A DNA stretch of 64,000 bases. Origin: Peteryoungia desertarenae (GTDB taxonomy: Bacteria; Pseudomonadota; Alphaproteobacteria; Rhizobiales; Rhizobiaceae). Shown piece after piece: positions 7,630-15,968 of this stretch. The notes under the pieces were generated by a model. It worked only from the letters and a program-made list of their open reading frames with translations. It did no database searches and was not told the origin of the DNA. The position numbers and the translations under genes were made by a program. How positions within the stretch are numbered: position 1 is the stretch's first letter; each line of letters begins with the position of its first letter. Location of the stretch: positions 2,634,501 to 2,698,500 of the forward strand of contig NZ_CP058350.1 in assembly GCF_005860795.2 (NCBI RefSeq), in the 5' to 3' direction.

Positions 7630-9084
7630 TCACTGGGTCGCGGATGCAGCCCAGCAGCCAATTCCCTTTTTCTTCAATGCATTACATGCATTGACCGCAG
7701 ACCTTTGGTCGTCGAAACCACCGAACCTCGCCCGGTAGACGGTCGCGGAGCCGGTATCGAAGGCGACGGTGAATGGCGTCGCCGATCTCAATATGTTGCC
7801 ACCTCTTTCTTGCGCCTTCGTCAGAAGACCCATCGCAGTCTCGCGTTCGGGCGACGTGCCGACCTGCACAATCCAGCCGCTCTGAGGGATGGACGCGGTT
7901 GTGGTGGTGTCGATGGACGCCGTCTGCGCTGTTGCCGCCGCGACCGACGGACTTGGCGCGGCTTCGGCGAGCGATGCGCCCTGATCCGGGATGAAGGCTG
8001 GAGCAGGTTGAGGCACCGGAGCAGCCGGCACTGGCGCGGTCATGGCGCCGAGAGCGGTGCTGCCTGCACCTGTTTGGCTGTTCGGGCTTACAAAGGCCGA
8101 AGCTGTCGTTGCACCGCTGTAACGGGCGGTCGGCAAAGGTCCACGCTGAGGCAGCACTACGGGCAATGCGGCAACTGTTGCTGGTGCCACTGCAGTATTC
8201 TTCTTTGCAATCAGGGCGCCGTTTCCACGTGTCGAGGCGCGAGGCAGATAGCGCTGGACGAGCGACGTCATCTGGGCGTTGCGACGTGCGCTGGTCGTGC
8301 CGCCCATGACGACGGCCACGATCGAGCGTCCGTTTGCCTGAGCCGAAGTGGCTAGATTGAACCCCGATGCCCGTGTGTAGCCTGTCTTGATCCCGTCGAC
8401 CCCGCGCACGGCACCGAGAAGCCGGTTATGGTTGCCGATCGTGCTATTGCCGAACCTGAAGCTGCGGGTGGAGAAGTACTTGTAATACTGCGGATAATGT
8501 TGACGAAGCGCGAGGCTGAGGATTGCCTGATCGCGGGCTGTCGTCGTTTGCGCCGAGTTTGGCAGACCGTGCGCATTGCGATAGGTCGTCCGGCTCATGC
8601 CGAGGCTTCGCGCTTTTGCTGTCATCATTTCTGCAAAGCGACGCTCTGAACCGCCGAGATGTTCGGCGACCGCTGTCGCGATGTCGTTGGCCGAGCGGGT
8701 GACAAGGGCAAGGATCGCCTGTTCCACAGTGACTGAGCGCCCTGCACCGACGCCAAGCTTTGAAGGCGGTTCGGCCGCAGCGTTTTTCGACACCGGCACC
8801 CGGGAACTGAGTGAAATCCGACCGGACTCCAGCGCCTCAAACACCATGTAGAGCGTCATCATCTTCGTCAGCGACGCGGGATAGCGAAGGCTGTCACCGT
8901 TCTCGTTATAGAGCACCTTCCCGGTGTTCGCATCGATGACGATACCGGCATATTTCGGATTGGCATTTGCGGGTGCCAGGCCGATGCCGACTGCCAGAAA
9001 CGCAGCAACGACAACCAAGAATGACCTGCGCAAACCAGTGATGAGAGAGAAGGTTCCGTTTGACGTCAACACCACAAAACTCAT
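7630..9084 (-). CDS. D-alanyl-D-alanine carboxypeptidase (PBP5/DacF type) with SPOR domain
   Basis: A 484-residue secreted penicillin-binding protein of peptidase family S11. The catalytic motifs are SLTK (residues 71-74, nucleophile S71), SAN (131-133) and KTG (233-235). A signal peptide or anchor occupies about residues 15-40. After the catalytic domain comes a long Ala/Pro-rich linker, then a C-terminal SPOR domain from about residue 403 (SGWIVQVGTSPERE...). SPOR domains bind denuded septal peptidoglycan, so the enzyme probably trims cell-wall stem peptides at the division site. The ATG at 9084 is preferred to one 16 codons upstream because it puts the signal peptide nearer the N terminus. 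Confidence 0.9.
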   Translation of the reverse strand: MSFVVLTSNGTFSLITGLRRSFLVVVAAFLAVGIGLAPANANPKYAGIVIDANTGKVLYNENGDSLRYPASLTKMMTLYMVFEALESGRISLSSRVPVSKNAAAEPPSKLGVGAGRSVTVEQAILALVTRSANDIATAVAEHLGGSERRFAEMMTAKARSLGMSRTTYRNAHGLPNSAQTTTARDQAILSLALRQHYPQYYKYFSTRSFRFGNSTIGNHNRLLGAVRGVDGIKTGYTRASGFNLATSAQANGRSIVAVVMGGTTSARRNAQMTSLVQRYLPRASTRGNGALIAKKNTAVAPATVAALPVVLPQRGPLPTARYSGATTASAFVSPNSQTGAGSTALGAMTAPVPAAPVPQPAPAFIPDQGASLAEAAPSPSVAAATAQTASIDTTTTASIPQSGWIVQVGTSPERETAMGLLTKAQERGGNILRSATPFTVAFDTGSATVYRARFGGFDDQRSAVNACNALKKKGIGCWAASATQ

Positions 9085-9199
9085 GAAAGCTGGATTTTCG
9101 GACCGGGCGCTCCCCCACCGCGACCTTTCCATCAGAATAAGACGGCAGCCTTACCAAGAGGTTTATGATGAATCTTTTCTTGATGAGTTTGGTTGGACT

Positions 9200-9964
9200 C
9201 TAGCGATCGGACGCACCGGATAGGGGCGAGGTCCGCTCTTCTACATATCCGCGAACGGCGTGTTCGATGGCAGCCCATTGACCAATGAGGTGGTTCGGGA
9301 AGCGGTAGAGAACAGTCAGGTCGTCCCCGACGTGAATGTCACGCTGGCAATCCCCGGCATCGGCAGTTGCCGCGGCTGAATCCTGGCAGCGGATTGCATA
9401 GAGTGAGCCGTCGGGAAGTTGGCCGCTCAGGAGAAGCTCGCCATCGAAACCGTGGCCGGCCTCAAATCGCTGGATCGCGAGACCAGCAGGCCCTGCCGCC
9501 CGTTCTGGCTTCAGGATATTGGCATAGATAGGCTCCATGCGACCGGACATGTCGCGTGACATGGTGCTTTGGGAGATCTGAAGAAACAACAATGATTGCT
9601 GCCTGCTGAGATCATCGAAGCGACGGCGGTCGTCGCGACTGTAGCCACGCATTTCAGGCCACAGAAGATAAAGATCGACACGCTCTGCCCGCCCGTCACG
9701 TCGCTGCGATTCGAAGCGCACGGTGTTTTCGACCAGCGAGAGAGAATCCCGGCCAATGGTAACCGAGAGGACTCTGTCGCTCTCGCTATGACCGGCAAGT
9801 GAGAGGGCTTCGCCATATTCGCGCCCAACGATGCTGATGCCGACGGAGAATAATGCAAGGGTGGCGATGATACTGGTCAGCCAGAACAAGAAACGGTTGG
9901 AGATGATTGGCTCCTGGGCTGGTTCGCGCTCGTTCATCGATCCACTATATGCTGGTTCCGCCAT
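9200..9964 (-). CDS. Single-pass membrane protein of unknown function
   Basis: A 254-residue protein I do not recognise by function. The start ATG at 9964 has a CGAGGG ribosome-binding site; longer frames exist but lack one. A transmembrane segment spans about residues 24-46 (FLFWLTSIIATLALFSVGIS), leaving a large, probably periplasmic domain with two cysteines near the C terminus (IRCQDS and GDCQRD) that could form a disulfide. The downstream gene on the same strand is the D,D-carboxypeptidase, so a cell-envelope role is plausible but inferred only from topology and neighbours. Confidence 0.7.
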   Translation of the reverse strand: MAEPAYSGSMNEREPAQEPIISNRFLFWLTSIIATLALFSVGISIVGREYGEALSLAGHSESDRVLSVTIGRDSLSLVENTVRFESQRRDGRAERVDLYLLWPEMRGYSRDDRRRFDDLSRQQSLLFLQISQSTMSRDMSGRMEPIYANILKPERAAGPAGLAIQRFEAGHGFDGELLLSGQLPDGSLYAIRCQDSAAATADAGDCQRDIHVGDDLTVLYRFPNHLIGQWAAIEHAVRGYVEERTSPLSGASDR

Positions 9965-10080
9965 GAAAACCCTCGCTAAGGCAGTTACTTTGCCGGCGAA
10001 TCTGCCCATTTCATATGTGAGCATTCGAAGAATATGGTTAATCACCCCTAAACATTGCAGGCGACCAGAGTCGCCATGAC

Positions 10081-10119
10081 AAAAAAAGAGAGCCGATCCT
10101 GGTTGGACAGGATCGGCTC
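10081..10119 (-). terminator. Rho-independent terminator of the LapG-type protease gene
   Basis: Arms GAGCCGATCCT (10090-10100) and AGGATCGGCTC (10109-10119) form a perfect 11-bp stem. On the minus strand it is followed, after two bases, by a run of seven T (complement of 10081-10087). It lies 80 bp downstream of the stop of the gene at 10198. Confidence 0.85.
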
Positions 10120-10197
10120 ATTTGGCGCCGGTCGGGGGACGGGGATGCGGGGGACGGACCGGGGCCAGAAGAGTGTTGGATGTCGAGCTTGTACTCC

Positions 10198-10809
10198 TCA
10201 GTTGGACGAAACGCTCGCAACGGCAACCGCGCGACCGTCGCGCAGCTTGACCCAGCGTGACGGTTGATCGCTCGCCTGCCGCTTCAGATAGGTATATTCG
10301 GTGTCTGACCACAGCAGTACTCTGTCCCGCATGTTGTCCAGGATGAAGTCACCGTGATCGGTTCGGACTGTAAGGACGGCATGTCCCTCCCCATTCGGCT
10401 GTAATACAACAGTCAGAAGAAGGTCAGACGGCGAAAAGCCCCGGTCGATAAGCATTTTCCGCTTTAGAAGGGCGTAGTCTTCGCAGTCGCCGACTGAGCG
10501 CGGATAGGCCCAGCGCTCTTCAACCCCAAAGATTTCCAGATCTGTTAGTGGGGTAATCGAGCTGTTAACGGTGTAGTTTACCTCAAGCATGGCCTTCCAA
10601 AGTGGTTCGGTCAGAGCGATAGGGCCGAGGTCGGTATAGCTGCCGGTGCACTCATTCACGTAGGTGCGGCAGAATTCGTAATGACCAATGGGCGGATTCG
10701 CCTTGCCAACAACTGTCATATGGGCCGGTGATGCGGCCGTCGAAGTGCCAAATGCGCTGATGCAGGCGAGAGTGAGGATTCCAAAGCTGAGATTTTTCTT
10801 TTTTGTCAT
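10198..10809 (-). CDS. Transglutaminase-like cysteine protease, BTLCP/LapG family (peptidase C93)
   Basis: A 203-residue protein with a signal peptide (about 1-26, ending STAAS) and the catalytic triad of bacterial transglutaminase-like cysteine proteases: C109 in GDCEDY, H143 in EGHAVL and D158 in FILDN. The best-known relative, LapG, cleaves a large surface adhesin in the periplasm and is held in check by the cyclic-di-GMP receptor LapD. No lapD or adhesin gene is in the window, so the substrate is unknown; Rhizobiales often carry several such proteins. It has its own terminator and a long AT-rich upstream region. Confidence 0.88.
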   Translation of the reverse strand: MTKKKNLSFGILTLACISAFGTSTAASPAHMTVVGKANPPIGHYEFCRTYVNECTGSYTDLGPIALTEPLWKAMLEVNYTVNSSITPLTDLEIFGVEERWAYPRSVGDCEDYALLKRKMLIDRGFSPSDLLLTVVLQPNGEGHAVLTVRTDHGDFILDNMRDRVLLWSDTEYTYLKRQASDQPSRWVKLRDGRAVAVASVSSN

Positions 10810-10920
10810 TGGTTATCTCCCTTGTATGGAGAGAACAATGACACAGAGAATTTGATTGCTCGCGAAGAAGCGAAGTACCTTTTAAGTAAAATAGGCCAAG
10901 TATTTCAATAAAACCAGAAT

Positions 10921-10938
10921 AATATTGTCTTCAATATT
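10921..10938. repeat. AT-rich inverted repeat upstream of the LapG-type gene
   Basis: AATATTG-TCTT-CAATATT: perfect 7-bp arms with a 4-bp spacer, 112 bp upstream of the protease start. It could be an operator; the binding protein is unknown. Confidence 0.4.
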
Positions 10939-11255
10939 GAGTAGAATTTGGATCTAATTAGGCAGAGATTCGATTCAATTTTTATCCGTCGCACCTGTCA
11001 CTCGACGGTTGGTGTCGCCAGATCAACTGCTAAGTTGCTGCTCTCGTTGGGTTTTTCTCAGGATCTGGAGCGAGGGTGCTTGGTCACGGTCGCTGGATGA
11101 AGAGGTTTGTGCGCGACCCGGTAGATGCCAACGCCGCCAATCTTGCGCAGCTTCTGGCGCTCACGGCTGGAATTTGACGAGCCGGGTCCGCGTCAACAAG
11201 AAAAAATGTTTAATAGTGATTTTTTCGGACGGGGGATGATTGCGCGCGCCGAAGC

Positions 11256-11285
11256 AAAAAAAGGGGCGCCAGCGGCGCCCCTTTT
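11256..11285 (-). terminator. Terminator of the PilZ gene (symmetrical)
   Basis: GGGGCGCC (11263-11270), loop AGC, GGCGCCCC (11274-11281). It is flanked by seven A on the left and TTTT on the right, so it can work on both strands. It lies 21 bp past the stop of the minus-strand PilZ gene. Confidence 0.88.
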
Positions 11286-11306
11286 GTGGTCGTCTAGTTC
11301 CAGGAC

Positions 11307-11918
11307 CTAGAGAAATTCGGTCAGTGTATCGCGTGATTGCAATGACAGAAACTCAATCGCCACACCCTCAAGGAAGTGTCGGACAACGCGACCGCGCATA
11401 TTGCCAAGAAGCACGGCAGACCCGATCGGCGGACGAATATCGATATCGATCGCGGCCCCGGAGAGAGAGAGGTCCATCAGTCTGCAAGGATAACGTTTTC
11501 CGTCTTCCAGTGTCAGTTCGGTGCGAGTCTGGCGCGGGGTCAGTCGATCATGGCGGCGATCTTCGGGAAGTCCCAGTTCATGCTTGTTGGCAATCCAGGT
11601 GAGCTGGGCGGCCAATTTCTCGCGCTTGCGGACGGTCGCATTTATGGAAATGACAAAGCCGTCTTCGGTCAGCTTCACGACTGTACCTTCGATACGCCCG
11701 AGGTGATCGATATACGCAATCACGCGTTCGGAGACACGGGGAACGCCGGCACAAGCAAAACGGACATCACCCGGTGACATGTCGATCACCTTGCAGACAA
11801 ACTCCTCGTAATTCGCGAGCATCAGGCGCCCCTGCAGTGTCACGGCTACGCGTTGGAACGCCCGTTGATGGCCGGGAGAAGCAATTGCTGCGGTTTGACT
11901 GGCCTGAGGACTGAACAT
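11307..11918 (-). CDS. Tandem PilZ-domain protein, probable cyclic-di-GMP receptor
   Basis: A 203-residue cytoplasmic protein with two PilZ-like domains. The C-terminal one (about 120-200) has a complete binding signature: R125-LTP-R129 and, later, D149-LSLSG154. The N-terminal one (about 18-95) has RAFQR at 19-23, but its second motif reads DMSPGD, one residue short of DxSxxG, so it may bind weakly or only dimerise. PilZ proteins change activity when cyclic-di-GMP binds and control motility, polysaccharide or adhesion. The gene is monocistronic with its own terminator; the neighbouring LapG-type protease makes a shared adhesion theme possible. Confidence 0.85.
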   Translation of the reverse strand: MFSPQASQTAAIASPGHQRAFQRVAVTLQGRLMLANYEEFVCKVIDMSPGDVRFACAGVPRVSERVIAYIDHLGRIEGTVVKLTEDGFVISINATVRKREKLAAQLTWIANKHELGLPEDRRHDRLTPRQTRTELTLEDGKRYPCRLMDLSLSGAAIDIDIRPPIGSAVLLGNMRGRVVRHFLEGVAIEFLSLQSRDTLTEFL

Positions 11919-12039
11919 CTTGGCTTATCTGTCTAGGTGGCTTTGCAAAGATATTTAGATGCAAGCTATTAACATAACGTTTTAACGTGTGCTGGCGATT
12001 TCGCCCATTGGTTGAAGCGGTTTGTGCGTTAAGGTTAAA

Positions 12040-12183
12040 AGTTGGTTGAGGTTGCTCCGCCGGCTGCCTTGTGCGATGGCTGTTTTCAGCATTTCACGAA
12101 GATCTTCTTCGGCACCAACTGCGGTTACAGGTTGAGAAGCCCGATGCCCGAAGCGGCCACTCCTTGAGAGTGGCCTTTTTTTT
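12040..12183 (+). ncRNA. Candidate small RNA or leader RNA ending in an orphan terminator
   Basis: The only firm element is the 3' end: a rho-independent terminator with no coding sequence before it on this strand. An internal hairpin, CGAAG-ATCTT-CTTCG, lies just upstream. The 5' end is a guess; no convincing promoter could be fixed. I do not recognise a known RNA family (it is not SRP RNA, tmRNA or RNase P RNA). An attenuator of the rhomboid gene is the alternative. Confidence 0.35.
12155..12183 (+). terminator. Strong terminator upstream of the rhomboid gene
   Basis: GGCCACTC (12155-12162), loop CTTGA, GAGTGGCC (12168-12175), then eight T (12176-12183). It lies 46 bp upstream of the rhomboid start and follows no plus-strand protein gene. 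Confidence 0.85.
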
Positions 12184-12229
12184 GTGCCTTCGCTGCGCTA
12201 ACCACGGGGACCACAACAGAGGGCTTGAA

Positions 12230-13033
12230 ATGATGGAAGACGAGAAAGCCGGAGAACGGGAGGCTCCCCTGGGCCACTTGGACCAAGGACATGGTCCGGA
12301 TGAGCCCCCAGTCTTCAATATTCCAAAGGGCATCGTCTATTCCCTTATCCTGCTCGCGGGCATCTATACGATGCAGAACATGGTGCTGGGGCATGATCTG
12401 TCTGATTGGCTGACCTTCGAACTCGCTTTCTCACCTATTCGCTATCTCGTTCCGTTTTCCCAGCAATCGCTGGCGTGGCTCTGGACTCCGGTCACCTACT
12501 CGCTTCTTCATGGCAGTCTGGAACATCTTGCCTTCAACAGTCTGTGGCTTGCCGCCTTCGGAACCCCCGTTTACCGCCGGATCGGTCCAATCCAATTCAT
12601 AGCGCTCTGGATCGTCTCAGCCGCCGCGGGTGCCGGCCTTCACGCCTATGTGAATTGGGGTGAACCAACCCTGATGGTCGGAGCGTCTGGCGTGGTGTCC
12701 GCCTTCATGGGAGGCGCGTGCCGATTTGCATTTGTCGACAAGGATCGGCGCTTTCTCCGCCACACGCATCACGAATTTGCTCTGCTTGGTATCGGAGAGG
12801 CCTTGTCTCAGCGCAATGTCAGGGTTTTTGTTCTAGTATGGTTTGCAATCAATATTGCTATTGCCTTCGGCATGCCGCTCTTTGGCAGTCAGGCGGCCAT
12901 TGCATGGGATGCGCATATCGGCGGTTTTCTTCTCGGATTTCTGGGATTTTCCTCTTTGATCGGAGAGCGATTGGCAACTGAAAGGGGGCAGCGACCGGCT
13001 TGCTTTCGTTCAGGTTTGCAGGCACCATTTTAG
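12230..13033 (+). CDS. Rhomboid-family intramembrane serine protease
   Basis: A 267-residue membrane protein with a hydrophilic, acidic N-terminal 30 residues and six or more membrane segments. The catalytic dyad is visible: GASG with S153 and the His of WDAHIGG at 229. The HGSLEHLAFN segment before them is the conserved rhomboid motif. Rhomboids cut other membrane proteins inside the bilayer; the substrate here is unknown. The start is one of two adjacent ATG codons (12230 or 12233). The long frame from 12071 would cross a strong terminator and adds residues with no family likeness. Confidence 0.88.
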   Translation: MMEDEKAGEREAPLGHLDQGHGPDEPPVFNIPKGIVYSLILLAGIYTMQNMVLGHDLSDWLTFELAFSPIRYLVPFSQQSLAWLWTPVTYSLLHGSLEHLAFNSLWLAAFGTPVYRRIGPIQFIALWIVSAAAGAGLHAYVNWGEPTLMVGASGVVSAFMGGACRFAFVDKDRRFLRHTHHEFALLGIGEALSQRNVRVFVLVWFAINIAIAFGMPLFGSQAAIAWDAHIGGFLLGFLGFSSLIGERLATERGQRPACFRSGLQAPF

Positions 13034-13089
13034 CGCATCCTCACTCGGGAAGGTGAGGGATTGCGCGCAATGAGTGCGAGGAGGAACAC

Positions 13090-13524
13090 ATGTCTGCATC
13101 CGCCAGAAGCATACTTGATCAAAAAGGACGGTCCGTTGTTACCGTCGGCCCGCAAATGACCCTGGGCGAGGCTGCTCGCGTTCTTGATGAAAACAAGATC
13201 GGTGCGGTCGTTGTTGTTGGGATGGAAAGTCGAATTGTCGGCATTTTCACGGAACGTGACGTCGTTCGGGCGATCGGGCAGGACGGGCAAGCGGCATTTG
13301 ATAATCCCATTTCGCAATATATGACCGCCAATGTTTACCGTTGCCGGGAAGAAACCAGTCTGAACGAATTGATGGAAGTCATGTCCACTCGACGTTTCCG
13401 ACACGCTCCTGTGGAGCATGAGGGAAGGCTATCGGGAATCATTTCCATTGGTGACGTGGTCAAGGCACGTATCCGCGAAATCGAGGCCGAGGCCGAGCAC
13501 ATCAAGGCTTACATAGCCGGATAA
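13090..13524 (+). CDS. CBS-domain protein
   Basis: A 144-residue protein made of two CBS domains (about 8-65 and 72-135), with segments such as IVGIFTERDVVRAIG and LSGIISIGDVVKARI. CBS pairs bind adenosine nucleotides and act as energy sensors; stand-alone proteins of this size are common in alphaproteobacteria and their targets are mostly unknown. It lies 56 bp downstream of the rhomboid gene on the same strand, preceded by a GAGGA ribosome-binding site, so the two may be cotranscribed. It converges on the patatin gene. Confidence 0.9.
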   Translation: MSASARSILDQKGRSVVTVGPQMTLGEAARVLDENKIGAVVVVGMESRIVGIFTERDVVRAIGQDGQAAFDNPISQYMTANVYRCREETSLNELMEVMSTRRFRHAPVEHEGRLSGIISIGDVVKARIREIEAEAEHIKAYIAG

Positions 13525-13556
13525 CCCGTACTCGGTTGCGGTTCGCTACGTTTTAT

Positions 13557-14516
13557 TCAGCGATTGATCGCGTCCTGCATGCGACGTACTTCCGCGACAC
13601 GTCCCTTCGCTTCCTCATATCCGCGCTGGATTGATTCTCCGGCGCGGTGGAACTCGGACAGTCCGATATCGTTAACGCGGGGGTGCAGTGCCAGATCCGG
13701 AGGGTCGCCCGCCAGACGCGCACGCGAGATTCGGTCCTGAATAATGTTGAAGGCCTGAACCATCACCGAGGTCACGCCGACACGACCGCGATCCTTGCTG
13801 TCATCCGGAAGAGTCTCGGTTCCGTCGCCTGCTTTATGCTTGACGACCGCTGAGCGTCCAAAGAGGTCGTAGTTGAGGTTCACGGCCATGACCAATGGCT
13901 GCTCATAGGCGCGGCACACCGAAACCGGCACTGGATTGACCAATGCCCCGTCGATCAATGTCCTGCCATTGCTGATGACAGGCTCGAAAATACCGGGCAG
14001 GGCGTAGGACGCACGCAAGCCGGTGATCAGATGACCCTGGTCGATCCAGACTTCGTGCCCACTGTTCAGTTCCGACGCGACAGCAACGAAAGGCTTGGGC
14101 AAGTCCTCGATCATGATGCCTTGAATGTGCTCCTGCATCCGCTTGGTCAGACGCATACCGCCAAACAGCCCACCACCACCAATGGTGAAATCGAGCAGCG
14201 ATGCGATCCGCCGCATGGTCAGAGACCGGGCAAAGGCTTCGAGTTCGTCGAGCTTGCCAGCAAGATAGCATCCTCCCACCAACGCGCCGATCGATGTACC
14301 GGCGATCATTCCGACTTCTATCCCTTCTTCATCGAGAGCACGGAGGACGCCGATATGTGCCCAGCCTCGTGCAGCGCCACCGCCGAGAGCAAGGGCGATC
14401 CTAGGGCGAGGTTTCGAGGGAATGATAGGAGGGGAGGTGGGCATAGCATTGCCCGGTGCCACGCCGGTGTCATTGGCGCGAACTGCAGTTGGGGATCTCG
14501 TATTCCAGTTCAGCAT
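13557..14516 (-). CDS. Patatin-like phospholipase family protein
   Basis: A 319-residue protein of the RssA/patatin family. The oxyanion-hole segment ALGGGAARGWAHIG, the nucleophile motif GTSIG (S75) and the catalytic Asp in DGA (D189) are all present, so a working Ser-Asp dyad is expected. The substrate is probably a phospholipid or other acyl ester. The start at 14516 has an AAAGGGG ribosome-binding site at good spacing; an ATG at 14522 is too near it, and longer frames overlap hisI. It follows hisI on the same strand with about 100 bp between. Confidence 0.88.
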   Translation of the reverse strand: MLNWNTRSPTAVRANDTGVAPGNAMPTSPPIIPSKPRPRIALALGGGAARGWAHIGVLRALDEEGIEVGMIAGTSIGALVGGCYLAGKLDELEAFARSLTMRRIASLLDFTIGGGGLFGGMRLTKRMQEHIQGIMIEDLPKPFVAVASELNSGHEVWIDQGHLITGLRASYALPGIFEPVISNGRTLIDGALVNPVPVSVCRAYEQPLVMAVNLNYDLFGRSAVVKHKAGDGTETLPDDSKDRGRVGVTSVMVQAFNIIQDRISRARLAGDPPDLALHPRVNDIGLSEFHRAGESIQRGYEEAKGRVAEVRRMQDAINR

Positions 14517-14620
14517 CAACATTACCCCTTTCGCTGAACACCATAGTTCAACATTAGGACACCGGATGCTTTCAAATTGGTTTAGGCGAAGGCGGGAGAT
14601 GAAAAAGTCACCATTTGGGA

Positions 14621-15073
14621 TCACTTTTTGCCGTATATATCAGCAGGATCGAAATGACGGTGGTCGTCCGCAACTTCCAGACCGGCCTTGCCATCCACGA
14701 TGGACGCACGTCGATAAAAGCAGGAACGTCGACCGGTGTGACAGGTTGCGTCATGACCGGCCACCTCGACCTTTAGCCAGATCGCATCCTGGTCACAGTC
14801 GACACGTATTTCCTTGACCGATTGCAGATTGCCGGAACTTTCACCCTTTTTCCAGATCTTGGAGCGCGAACGGCTGTAATAATGGCCAATACCAGTCTCA
14901 AGCGTGAGCGAAAGCGCTTCCGCATTCATATGGGCGATCATCAGCAATTCGCCGTCCCGCGCGTCGGTCACGACGGCGGTGACAAGGCCCTGATCATCAA
15001 ACTTTGGTGTCAGTGCCATTCCCTCTTCGAGTTCGAGCTTGTCTCGAGAAGGCGGCTGAAATTCGAGCGTCAT
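14621..15073 (-). CDS. hisI: Phosphoribosyl-AMP cyclohydrolase HisI
   Basis: A 150-residue enzyme of histidine synthesis that opens the adenine ring of phosphoribosyl-AMP. Metal ligands are seen as the DCDQD motif (D92, C93, D94, D96) and the pair C111 and C118 in [24 protein letters not shown] is the conserved substrate-binding segment. The stand-alone form, without the HisE pyrophosphohydrolase domain, is usual in rhizobia, where hisE sits elsewhere with the main his genes. It is 14 bp downstream of folE on the same strand. Confidence 0.95.
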   Translation of the reverse strand: MTLEFQPPSRDKLELEEGMALTPKFDDQGLVTAVVTDARDGELLMIAHMNAEALSLTLETGIGHYYSRSRSKIWKKGESSGNLQSVKEIRVDCDQDAIWLKVEVAGHDATCHTGRRSCFYRRASIVDGKAGLEVADDHRHFDPADIYGKK

Positions 15074-15087
15074 GGCAGGTTCTTTTC

Positions 15088-15693
15088 TCAGCGACCGCGA
15101 ACCATCGCCATGAAGCGGGCCTGTTCTGCGGCATTGTCCTTAAATGCGCCCGTAAACGTTGTGGTGAGCGTTGTTGAGCCGGTCTTTTGAATGCCACGCA
15201 TGGCCATGCACATATGCTCGGCCTCGAGGAAAACCGCAACGCCACGTGGCGCAAGCGTGTCATCAATGGCATTTGCGATCTGTGCAGTCATGTTCTCTTG
15301 TGTCTGCAGACGCCGTGCGAAAACATCGACGATCCGGGCGATCTTGGATAGACCGAGAACGCGACCGGAGGGAAGATAGGCAACATGCGCTTTGCCGATG
15401 ACGGGCAGCATGTGATGTTCGCAATGTGAGAAAAACGAAATGTCCCGCACGATCACGATGTCATTGTAGCCGCCGACTTCCTCGAAGGTACGGCCAAGCA
15501 CTTCGTCCACATCGGCCCCATAACCGGAAAAAAGCTCGGCATAGGCCTTTGCCACGCGCGCCGGCGTGTCGAGCAGGCCTTCCCGATCCGGATCGTCACC
15601 TGCCCAGCGCAGAAGCAGGCGCACAGCCTCCTCGGCTTCCTCCCGTGTCGGGCGGAGTGGCTCTACATTCAGCTTTTTGACGATGGCGTCCAT
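15088..15693 (-). CDS. folE: GTP cyclohydrolase I FolE
   Basis: A 201-residue enzyme that turns GTP into dihydroneopterin triphosphate, the first step of folate synthesis. The zinc and catalytic segment [12 protein letters not shown] and the later EHMCM cysteine motif are intact, so it is the zinc-dependent type IA enzyme. The ATG at 15693 (MDAIVKK) has GGGAGA about 7 bp upstream; a longer frame from 15747 adds 18 residues of low family likeness. It precedes hisI by 14 bp, which suggests a folE-hisI transcript. Confidence 0.95.
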   Translation of the reverse strand: MDAIVKKLNVEPLRPTREEAEEAVRLLLRWAGDDPDREGLLDTPARVAKAYAELFSGYGADVDEVLGRTFEEVGGYNDIVIVRDISFFSHCEHHMLPVIGKAHVAYLPSGRVLGLSKIARIVDVFARRLQTQENMTAQIANAIDDTLAPRGVAVFLEAEHMCMAMRGIQKTGSTTLTTTFTGAFKDNAAEQARFMAMVRGR

Positions 15694-15968
15694 GGCATTG
15701 GTCTCCCGGTCCTCATTCTTGTGGACCGTTCTTTGGTGCGCTGCCAAACTGTAAATGCGTAATGCGGACCATATTGCAAGTCCGAATTCGCAAAATTTCT
15801 ATGAAAGCGGGTGCGACGGCGGAACCCGTTCCATTGGATAGGAAGCTGCCCTATCTTATATGGTAAGTCGCCTTGGAGCAAAACAGACCCCAAATCTTGG
15901 CTGATGGGGGAAGTTCGAAACCAGGACGACCCCCTCATCCTGACGCTTGAGCCATTAGTGCGGTGACC

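Larger units (their letters stand above)
10810..11306. other. 497-bp intergenic region with AT-rich promoter zone and a coding-like fragment
   Basis: The stretch 10850-10990 is much richer in A and T than the rest of the window and probably holds the promoter of the minus-strand protease gene. Inside it is a perfect inverted repeat (10921-10938). Bases 11058-11192 are open on the minus strand for 44 codons and read like protein (RKIGGVGIYRVAHKPLHP) but have no start codon, so they may be a gene remnant. The plus strand over the same bases is also open and includes a 26-codon ATG frame, so I cannot decide whether either is real. A terminator closes the region at 11256-11285. Confidence 0.5.
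11919..12229. other. 311-bp divergent region between PilZ and rhomboid genes
   Basis: The left part holds the PilZ promoter and two short palindromes: CTTTGCAAAG (11941-11950) and ACGTTTTAACGT (11977-11988). The right part ends in a strong plus-strand terminator (12155-12183) that no protein gene precedes, which suggests a small RNA or a transcription attenuator in front of the rhomboid gene. A protein frame running through this zone into the rhomboid gene is rejected because the terminator lies within it. Confidence 0.5.

Noticed and set aside
12071..12229. A 53-residue N-terminal extension of the rhomboid protease
   Set aside because: It would place a strong terminator inside the gene and has no likeness to rhomboids; the ATG at 12230 is sufficient.
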